Assembly: GCA_002450095.1 (NCBI GenBank)
Contig: DJYK01000001.1
Location: 45,222 to 109,221 of the forward strand
Source: Mageeibacillus sp. UBA6980
GTDB taxonomy: Bacteria; Bacillota; Clostridia; Saccharofermentanales; Saccharofermentanaceae
DNA length: 64,000 bases
Direction: 5' to 3'
The notes under the pieces were generated by a model that was not told the DNA's origin, made no database searches, and saw only the letters and a program-made list of their open reading frames with translations. Within the stretch, counting starts at the first letter, position 1; every line of letters starts with the position of its first letter. The translations under genes were made by a program, and so were the position numbers. Of this stretch, positions 58,042 through 64,000 are shown piece by piece.

Positions 58042-58584
58042 ATGATAATGACTTATTCTGAATGCATTGACAGATGGAAATCGGATTACATGGTTAAGAA
58101 AGAGATAATCAATGGTGATTTGTTTCAGATAGAAAAAGGGGTCTATTCTGATAGCCCGGACGTTTCAACGCTTGCGATAATCACCAAGAAATATCCGAAT
58201 GCTATCGTTACTTTGGATTCTGCATTCTATTATCATGGCCTTACTGATGTTATTCCTGATGAGTATTATCTAGCTACGGATAAGCATTCGATTGCTCTTA
58301 AAGATTCGCGAATTAAGCAGATATATGTTCAGTCTGACATTTTGGATTTAGGAGTTACTACAATGGAACGCCGAGATGCTGAGTTTAAGATATATGATCG
58401 TGAGAGAATGCTCATAGAACTTCTCAGGTACAAGAACAAGCTGCCTTATGATTATTACAAAGAAATCATAATCAGCTACAGAAACCTGATATATACGCTT
58501 GATATTGAGCGCATACAAGAGTATGCATCAATCTTCCCTAAGAATAAGAAGATCAGAGAATTGCTAGATGCAGAGGTCTTTTAA
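58042..58584 (+). CDS. AbiEi-family antitoxin (type IV TA)
   Basis: A 180-residue protein with an N-terminal winged-helix part and the AbiEi core: GDLFQIEKGVYS, NAIVTLDSAFYYHGLTDVIPDEYYLAT (in parts) and DRERMLIELLRYKNKLPYDYYKE. It neutralises the AbiEii toxin without binding it and represses transcription. ATG at 58042 follows GAGAGG; the ATG at 58018 lies inside the operator arm and is less likely. The stop overlaps the start of the toxin gene. Confidence 0.88.
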   Translation: MIMTYSECIDRWKSDYMVKKEIINGDLFQIEKGVYSDSPDVSTLAIITKKYPNAIVTLDSAFYYHGLTDVIPDEYYLATDKHSIALKDSRIKQIYVQSDILDLGVTTMERRDAEFKIYDRERMLIELLRYKNKLPYDYYKEIIISYRNLIYTLDIERIQEYASIFPKNKKIRELLDAEVF

Positions 58585-59384
58585 TGGCAACAATAAGAGA
58601 AATGCTACGACGTGCGAATGAAGACGGTTATAACGATGAGAATGCTGAGGCCAAGGTCTGTCAGGATGTGATCATTAAAGCTTTGTCACAAAGTTCGTTG
58701 AGTCGTAATGCAACAATCAAAGGCGGAGTTGTTATGCGGAGTATATCAGGTGACGCTAGAAGAGCGACACAGGATATGGATATCGATTTTATCCGCTACT
58801 CTCTTGATAACGAATCCATAAGACTGTTTATACATAAGCTGAATTGCCTGGATGGCATTACAATCGAACAGACCGGAGGAATAACTGAGCTGAAACAGCA
58901 AGACTATCACGGGAAAAGAGTTTTTATTCGCATAACAGACTCAACGGGTGATTATCTCGAAAGCAAGATTGATCTTGGCGTTCACAAAAATCTGTCGATA
59001 GAACAGGAAGAGTATTGTTTTGACATTGCGTTCTGCGATGAAGGTGCTAACCTTCTAATTAATACAAAAGAACAGATGTTTACGGAAAAGCTTCGTTCGC
59101 TTCTTAAATTTGGTCCCAACTCGACTCGGTATAAGGATATCTTTGATATGAGATATTTATCTGATTTTATGGACAAGGATCGGCTCATAGAGTGTTTCCG
59201 CATATTAATTTTCGAGGACGAAGGAATGCGGGAAAACAATATGCAGGATCTCCTGGGACGAGTTGAGAGGACATTTGCTTCCGCGCAATATGTGAGTAGG
59301 CTCGAGAGATCCCGTAAGAATTGGTTAGGTTTGAATATACAATCTGTCACAAGCGATATTATAGCTTTCTTACGTAACGTATAA
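58584..59384 (+). CDS. AbiEii/AbiGii-family nucleotidyltransferase toxin
   Basis: A 266-residue nucleotidyltransferase. The active site is IKGGVVMRSISGDARRATQDMDIDF (in parts KGGVVMR and QDMDIDF), the GG...R and D64/D66/D68 motif of DUF1814; the C-terminal helical part is present. Such toxins add nucleotides to tRNA acceptor ends or other targets and cause dormancy in phage infection. ATG overlaps the antitoxin stop by one base, in the normal order antitoxin-toxin. Confidence 0.92.
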   Translation: MATIREMLRRANEDGYNDENAEAKVCQDVIIKALSQSSLSRNATIKGGVVMRSISGDARRATQDMDIDFIRYSLDNESIRLFIHKLNCLDGITIEQTGGITELKQQDYHGKRVFIRITDSTGDYLESKIDLGVHKNLSIEQEEYCFDIAFCDEGANLLINTKEQMFTEKLRSLLKFGPNSTRYKDIFDMRYLSDFMDKDRLIECFRILIFEDEGMRENNMQDLLGRVERTFASAQYVSRLERSRKNWLGLNIQSVTSDIIAFLRNV

Positions 59385-59427
59385 GCGATTATCGAATAAT
59401 ACTACTTCCATTCGTTCCTCTAAGGAT

Positions 59428-59511
59428 AAGATATTCCATAGATGTATCAAAGCATCTGCCGATAACTTCAGCTGTTTGGATAGAAGGGGTGCTTCGCATA
59501 TTCGTATCGGC
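59428..59511 (-). pseudogene. Fragment of an XRE repressor gene
   Basis: About 84 bases align with 55727-55811 inside the XRE gene; shared runs include GATGTAT, GCATCTG/ACATCTG, CTGTTTGGATAGAAGGGGTG and ATTCGTATCGG, with indels. It encodes part of the HTH region but no start, stop or full domain. The 206-base gap otherwise holds only the likely promoter of the next gene (TACAAT near 59537 and a short inverted repeat AGTAAGA/TCTTACT). Confidence 0.75.
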
Positions 59512-59590
59512 TTCATTGGAAAGCCGATGATATAGTACAATAGTAAGAACTAATTGTGTCTTACTATATTAGTTATGAATTGGAGAATGC

Positions 59591-61729
59591 ATGAGCCATA
59601 GTGCACGCTGTTTGTTTGATAGTGATCTGGATTCCTTTCTTTGTAAGGACAAGGAGTCCGTCTTTGGTGTTCTTTGTGACAGATACCATGGTGATGCTCT
59701 TACAACTTCCAGAGAAGCGTGGATGGGTGAGATTGAGATCCTTCAACGCGAGTTGATTACGTGGCGGGGTTATGATGCACACATAATCTTTGAATACGAC
59801 ATACCTCGTTTAGGTAAGAGAATAGATGTTGTTTTACTTTTGAAGGGGATAATCTATTGTCTGGAATTCAAAGTAGGTGAAACCAAGATTCTTGAAAGTG
59901 ATGTTGATCAGGTTTTGGATTATGCTCTTGATCTCAATAATTTCCATAAATACAGTCAAGGCAAAGTAATTGTTCCTGTTCTCATCGCAACAAAATACGG
60001 TAAGACGTCAGATGTTATTCAATCTTCGGCCTATGATGATCGAGTTCTGAATCCGTTGGTTACGGGAGCTTTTGGAATAGCAAATATAGTTTCTAAAGTA
60101 TTAGCGTATTATCCTAATGAAAGATCTATTGATAGGAACTGGATCATTAGCCCATATGCGCCTACACCGACGATAATTGAAGCCGCAAGGACATTGTATG
60201 AGAGTCACTCCGTTGAAGACATAACCAGACACGAAGCGGATAAGGTTACAACTGACGCTACCATTTCATACATACTGGATGTTATTCATAAGAGCAAGAT
60301 GAATAGACAGAAGAGTATTTGTTTTGTAACAGGTGTTCCGGGAGCCGGAAAAACACTTGTTGGACTGGATGTAGCTGTAAAGCAAACTTATCAAGGGTCT
60401 GATAAACCGATTGACGATGAAGGAGCGGTGTATCTTTCAGGAAACGGACCTTTGGTTGCTGTCTTGAATGAAGCTCTTGCGAAGGACAACTATGAGAAGT
60501 GTAAGGAGAGAGGGGAATCCAAGAAATTATCAGATTCCAGGCGTGAAGTAGGTAAGTTCATTCAGATCATTCACCGTTATCGTGACAATATGTTAGCTAA
60601 GATTAAGAATCCGGTTGAGAACGGAATTCTTGAGATTGATCCAACTAAAGCCGTCAATCAGAAGGAATCAGGTTATGGAGAAGTTGAACATGTTGCTATT
60701 TTTGACGAAGCCCAGCGCTCTTGGACTCATAAGAGGTTAGCCGATTACCTTAAGCGTGGCGGAACATATGGCAATAAATTGAAAGTTCCCAACTTTCCTA
60801 TGTCTGAGGCCGCATTTCTGATTTGGTCGCTTGATCAGAGAGAAGATTGGGCGACGATTGTCTGCCTTGTCGGAGGCGGTCAGGAAATAAACACCGGCGA
60901 AGCCGGAATTACAGAATGGATTAAGTCTCTGAATGAGAAGTTTAATCATTGGAATGTCTATATTTCTCCAAAATTGACAGAGCCGGAATATGCCGAAGGG
61001 AAAGTTAATGAGCTTCTACAAGAGAACAAGAATGTAACGTATTCAGAAAGCTTACACCTTGGGGTGTCATTACGCTCGTACAGAGCAGAGAAATTGTCGG
61101 CTTTTGTTCATTCGTTACTAGATATTGATGATAATGCGGCCTCTATATATGCTGAGATTAAAGACAGATATCCGATTGTTTTGACAAGAGACATGGATAA
61201 AGCTAAAGCATGGCTACATTCAAGAGTAAGAGGTACAGAAAGAACGGGTGTCTTGATTACAAAAGAATCCGCTCGTTACAAGCCTTTGGGAATACATGTA
61301 TTACCAAGTGGAGATGAGAATGCTGTTCATTGGTTCCTAGAGGATAAGATAGATACAAGAGCGTCAAACTACCTTGAAGATGCTGCAACGGAGATTCAGG
61401 TTCAAGGCCTTGAGTTGGATTATACATGTCTTCTGTGGGACGCTGATATGCGTTATGAGAATGGCAAATGGCATTTCTATAGATTTAACGGACGCACAGC
61501 ATGGAATGAGCAAACTGCAACGAGCGAGAGTAAACAAGAACAAATGAAGTATATGCTGAACGCATACAGAGTACTACTTACGCGTGCAAGGAGCGGCATG
61601 GTTATCTGTGTTCCGAAAGGCAATAACAACAAGACTGCAAGCGGATTCTGGGAAGACAACACGCGCTTGCCGGAATACTATGACGGAACTAATCAGTATT
61701 TGAAGAGTCTCGGACTCGAAGAGATATAG
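59591..61729 (+). CDS. PD-(D/E)XK nuclease-DUF2075 helicase-like protein
   Basis: A 712-residue protein. N-terminal domain (about 45-140) has a nuclease-type core KRIDVVLLLKGIIYCLEFKVGE with D79, E92, K94. A DUF2075/SF1-type P-loop domain follows: Walker A FVTGVPGAGKTLVG (about 246-259), Walker B VAIFDEAQRSW (about 370), GGQEINTGEAG, and a late RVLLTRARSGMVI (motif VI) near residue 665. Such proteins are found in defence and DNA-repair settings. GGAG before ATG. It is preceded by an XRE fragment. Confidence 0.9.
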   Translation: MSHSARCLFDSDLDSFLCKDKESVFGVLCDRYHGDALTTSREAWMGEIEILQRELITWRGYDAHIIFEYDIPRLGKRIDVVLLLKGIIYCLEFKVGETKILESDVDQVLDYALDLNNFHKYSQGKVIVPVLIATKYGKTSDVIQSSAYDDRVLNPLVTGAFGIANIVSKVLAYYPNERSIDRNWIISPYAPTPTIIEAARTLYESHSVEDITRHEADKVTTDATISYILDVIHKSKMNRQKSICFVTGVPGAGKTLVGLDVAVKQTYQGSDKPIDDEGAVYLSGNGPLVAVLNEALAKDNYEKCKERGESKKLSDSRREVGKFIQIIHRYRDNMLAKIKNPVENGILEIDPTKAVNQKESGYGEVEHVAIFDEAQRSWTHKRLADYLKRGGTYGNKLKVPNFPMSEAAFLIWSLDQREDWATIVCLVGGGQEINTGEAGITEWIKSLNEKFNHWNVYISPKLTEPEYAEGKVNELLQENKNVTYSESLHLGVSLRSYRAEKLSAFVHSLLDIDDNAASIYAEIKDRYPIVLTRDMDKAKAWLHSRVRGTERTGVLITKESARYKPLGIHVLPSGDENAVHWFLEDKIDTRASNYLEDAATEIQVQGLELDYTCLLWDADMRYENGKWHFYRFNGRTAWNEQTATSESKQEQMKYMLNAYRVLLTRARSGMVICVPKGNNNKTASGFWEDNTRLPEYYDGTNQYLKSLGLEEI

Positions 61730-61749
61730 CCAAGTTCCACTAAAAAGCT

Positions 61750-61797
61750 AAGCACCTCGAAAAGCGTCTGTTAAACATCATAAGCATCCTGTAGATA
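61750..61797 (+). repeat. 48-bp direct repeat, copy 1
   Basis: Begins AAGCACCTCGAAAAG and ends CATCCTG-GTAGATA-like; the partner at 63586-63633 follows the next gene. About three of four bases agree. Each copy begins just after, or one codon before, the end of a gene. Confidence 0.6.
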
Positions 61798-61820
61798 ACC
61801 ATCGGTTCTTTGCTTACAGC

Positions 61821-61881
61821 ATCGTTATACCCGTTATACCCTTATTAAAATATTCTGATTGGGTATAATGGGTATAACGAT
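61821..61881. promoter_or_regulatory. Large inverted repeat built of GTTATACCC units
   Basis: Arms of 21 bases (61821-61841 and 61861-61881), one mismatch, 19-base centre. Each arm holds two tandem copies of GTTATACCC (or its complement GGGTATAAC/T). The right arm includes TATAAT (61864-61869), 35 bases before the ATG of the next gene. It is a very likely operator for that gene. Confidence 0.7.
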
Positions 61882-61904
61882 GATTTATTGTGGAGAATAT
61901 TCTT

Positions 61905-63587
61905 ATGAATGATGCTATCAACGACAAAATCGCAGAATTGGAACGCGAGATCGCTATGCTGCCTGAGGGAAGCATCACGAAGAAAAGAATAAATGGCAAA
62001 GAGTATTTTTACCACAGAATTACGCGGGATGGTAAAAGGGTTGAGAACTATGTAAGTTTTGAGAAGCTTCAGTCGTTAAAAGAGGAAATAGAAAAGCGAA
62101 AAGCTTTGGAGAAAGAACTGAAGGATTTAAAACTCCTGGCTCCGAAAAGCATGAAGCAACCCACTGATAGTCTGAACTTCAAAACGATGGTCAGAATCGG
62201 AAACAACCTCGAATCTCAGATTGCACTTACCAGAAAGTACAAGAAAAGAGAGTGCATCAGCACGCTTAGGGATTATGTTTTCGGCCCGAGTCAGGATAGA
62301 GTGTTGATCATTTATGGGCTGAGACGAACCGGCAAAACAACTATGATAAGGCAGATCCTTACGGAACTTCCTCCGGCTGAGTTTAGAAAGGCTGCATTTA
62401 TTCAGGTGACAGCGGGTGATACACTTGCCGATGTTGACGCCGATCTGAAAGTGTTGGAGAAGAACGGCTTTAAATACGTATTCATTGACGAGGTAACGTT
62501 AATGGAAGATTTTGTAGAGGGAGCAGCAATCTTCTCAGATATTTACGCCAGCAGCGGGATGAGAATTGTATTGTCGGGAACGGATTCCCTTGGCTTTGCA
62601 TTCACAAAAGAAGAGCAACTGTACAACAGATGCATTCTGCTTCACACGCCATTTATCCCATATCGGGAATTCGAGGAAGTATTGGGAATACACGGAATAG
62701 ACGAATACATCCGCTATGGAGGAACCATGAGTCTTAGCGGAATTAACTATAATGTTGATACACCTTTTTCTGATTCTAAACACACCGAAGAATATATAGA
62801 TACAGCAATAGCAAGAAACATCCAGCATTCGTTGAAGTCGTATCAATATGGAGGACATTTCAGATTGCTACTTGACCTTTATGAGCGTGGCGAATTAACA
62901 AATGTAATAAACAGAGTTGTTGAGAACATAAACCATAGTTTTACAAAAGATGTTATAGAGAGAACGTTCAGGTCGCATGATATTCTGAATAAGGAAGATC
63001 AGAGTATAGATATTGATGCTGATCACATGAGTCAGATCAAAGAATACCTCACTATGCTGGATCTAATTATGGAGATCGATCTGGAATCACTTCCGGAGGT
63101 AAGCAGGAAGGGAAAGGTTACCATCATTACACAACCCGGATTGAGATATGCTCAAGCAGAGGCGATAACAACAAATATGCTTCTTGATTCAGAGTTTCAG
63201 GAATTGTCGGCAAAGGAAAGACAGCGAATTATAGACAGGCTCCTTTCTGAAATACGAGGGAGAATGATGGAAGATATTATCCTTTTGGAAACAAAACTTG
63301 CATATCCGAATAAAAAAGTGTTTAAGCTTCAGTTCCCGGTGGGTGAGTTTGATATGGTTGTGTTCGACCCCAAAGAACTTTGCTGCGAGATATATGGAAT
63401 TAAGTATAGCAAGGAAGCGGTTGCCGAGCAGTACCGGCATCTGGAAGATGAGGAAAAATGCGCTCTGACCTCCAGAAGATACGGTGATATTAAAGGTAAA
63501 TACGTAATCTATCGCGGTGAAAAAACTTCCTGCGGAGAGATAAATTATTTGAATGTTGAGGAGTACCTGAAGTTTAGACCTGCATAA
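61905..63587 (+). CDS. AAA ATPase with N-terminal DUF6788-like domain and DUF4143-like end
   Basis: A 560-residue protein. Residues about 5-85 are a DUF6788-like helical/strand domain (LPEGSITKKRINGKEYFYHRI). Walker A IIYGLRRTGKTTMIRQ, Walker B YVFIDEVTLMED, sensor IVLSGTDSLGFAF then form the AAA_14 ATPase; the C-terminal part has FKLQFPVGEFDMVVFDP and CEIYGIKYSKEAV, a PD-(D/E)XK-like pattern (E-F-D...E-I-x-x-I-K). GGAG precedes ATG at 61905. It is controlled, by appearance, through the inverted repeat just upstream. The smaller relative is at 41784. Confidence 0.88.
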   Translation: MNDAINDKIAELEREIAMLPEGSITKKRINGKEYFYHRITRDGKRVENYVSFEKLQSLKEEIEKRKALEKELKDLKLLAPKSMKQPTDSLNFKTMVRIGNNLESQIALTRKYKKRECISTLRDYVFGPSQDRVLIIYGLRRTGKTTMIRQILTELPPAEFRKAAFIQVTAGDTLADVDADLKVLEKNGFKYVFIDEVTLMEDFVEGAAIFSDIYASSGMRIVLSGTDSLGFAFTKEEQLYNRCILLHTPFIPYREFEEVLGIHGIDEYIRYGGTMSLSGINYNVDTPFSDSKHTEEYIDTAIARNIQHSLKSYQYGGHFRLLLDLYERGELTNVINRVVENINHSFTKDVIERTFRSHDILNKEDQSIDIDADHMSQIKEYLTMLDLIMEIDLESLPEVSRKGKVTIITQPGLRYAQAEAITTNMLLDSEFQELSAKERQRIIDRLLSEIRGRMMEDIILLETKLAYPNKKVFKLQFPVGEFDMVVFDPKELCCEIYGIKYSKEAVAEQYRHLEDEEKCALTSRRYGDIKGKYVIYRGEKTSCGEINYLNVEEYLKFRPA

Positions 63588-63633
63588 GCCCCTCGAAAAG
63601 GAGTTGTTGAACATCAGAGTATCCTGATTGAGG
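63586..63633 (+). repeat. 48-bp direct repeat, copy 2
   Basis: Begins AAGCCCCTCGAAAAG; shares TGTT-AACATCA and ATCCTG with copy 1 at 61750-61797. It starts at the stop of the DUF4143-type gene. Confidence 0.6.
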
Positions 63634-64000
63634 CTTAAATTATCAAAAGTGGATACCAGAGTAGATACATTTGCCGGTTTGAATCTACTTTGGCCTTTAT
63701 AAAACAAAAAAGTAGATACTGATGTAGATACAATTGTACATGAGACTACTCATATGCATGTTAAATAGGAGACCTCATAGTGAATAGTTCACTTTTGAGT
63801 CATCTCCTTCTGTTAGTGAATTAGTAATAAAACACGCCTGAAATGTGAAAAATCAGTAAAAAGTGAGAAACATCTGAATAATACGAGGTTCTTATACTAT
63901 AATAAGTAAGTACCCATACGTGCATTATTGACAACTTGACATGTTGGAGGAAACCCAAAAGGAATCACGGTTTAAAGTTACTATTCACAGCCTCTGAAGG
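63588..64000. other. Gene-free end of window with GTAGATAC repeats and a hairpin
   Basis: No gene is supported in these 413 bases. Two 25-base direct repeats, 63649-63673 and 63712-63736, each hold two GTAGATAC-type boxes 12 bases apart. An imperfect GGAGACCTCA/TGAGTCATCTCC hairpin spans 63767-63810. A possible -10 (TATAAT, near 63896-63901) and a GGAGG (near 63948) suggest that a new gene begins close to or just beyond the window end. Confidence 0.5.

Noticed and set aside
1..64000. CRISPR array
   Set aside because: No run of regularly spaced identical repeats with unique spacers is seen, and no cas gene.
41500..64000. Intact prophage, IS element or integrase
   Set aside because: No transposase, integrase, capsid, portal or terminase gene was seen; only a ParB fragment and decayed copies suggest old mobility.

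Overview
The window looks like a chromosomal segment of an anaerobic, plant-polymer-using member of the Clostridia (gut or rumen type). The evidence is gene content: a ThiT thiamine transporter under a TPP riboswitch, DUF4364 and DUF6465 family proteins, the TIGR03960/TIGR03936 radical-SAM pair, a minimal SufC-SufB/D pair, a polar amino-acid ABC importer, a membrane-anchored GH5 endoglucanase and an LtaS-like sulfatase. No rRNA gene is present, so the genus cannot be fixed from this window.

Layout. 1-2.3 kb: tail of an ArsR regulator, a free HMA metallochaperone and a P1B Zn/Cd-type ATPase. 2.3-8.8 kb: a GT-C-like membrane protein, D-Ala-D-Ala ligase, a BaiN/HI0933 flavoprotein, dCMP deaminase and a phenylacetate-CoA ligase. 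8.8-15.8 kb: GH5 cellulase, a membrane protein with the same N-terminal binding-type module, a 59-residue ORF translationally coupled to it, and a repeat-rich disordered protein sharing the motif NGLKAPxKRP, then an SDR and a sialate O-acetylesterase-like protein. 15.8-16.2 kb: a cluster of CGTNACG repeats, tRNA-Thr(GGT) and a large inverted repeat. 16.2-20.5 kb (minus strand): diguanylate cyclase, amino-acid ABC importer, DUF4364 protein. 20.6-26.4 kb: sufC-sufB-like, pgi, TIGR03960-TIGR03936. 26.4-33.5 kb: MarR, acyl carrier protein, diacylglycerol kinase, membrane protein, LtaS-like enzyme, glycerophosphodiesterase, GT8; this looks like glycerolipid and envelope-polymer work. 33.5-41.5 kb: histone-H1-like DUF6465 protein, acetyltransferase, M24 peptidase, alpha/beta-hydrolase-fold protein, TPP riboswitch-thiT, guaB, greA, lysS.

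From about 41.5 kb to the end the sequence is accessory in character and, from 46.9 kb on, visibly AT-richer. It holds two DUF4143 ATPases, a ParB remnant, FdhD, lipoproteins, and a compact six-gene run (47.1-53.2 kb): surface protein, lipoprotein with an LHH nuclease toxin domain, SUKH immunity protein, an HNH-nuclease/membrane fusion, a glycine-rich membrane protein and a TerB-like protein. Then come a zinc ribbon with a macrodomain, an AbiL-like ATPase with a truncated Toprim partner, an XRE repressor whose apparent operator overlaps the promoter of an RNA ligase gene interrupted by one in-frame TAG, an AbiEi-AbiEii type IV toxin-antitoxin pair with a clear promoter/operator, a decayed second XRE copy, and a PD-(D/E)XK-DUF2075 helicase. 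Taken together this is a defence and conflict island.

The best candidates for something undescribed are the 47-53 kb cassette (an exported, lipid-anchored nuclease toxin joined to an HNH-membrane/TerB module) and the 10.8-13.8 kb envelope proteins that share a short basic motif. Several genes (TIGR03960, GDPD, GT8) have -10 boxes so close to the ATG that leaderless transcripts are expected. All calls were made by reading the sequence; no database search was run.
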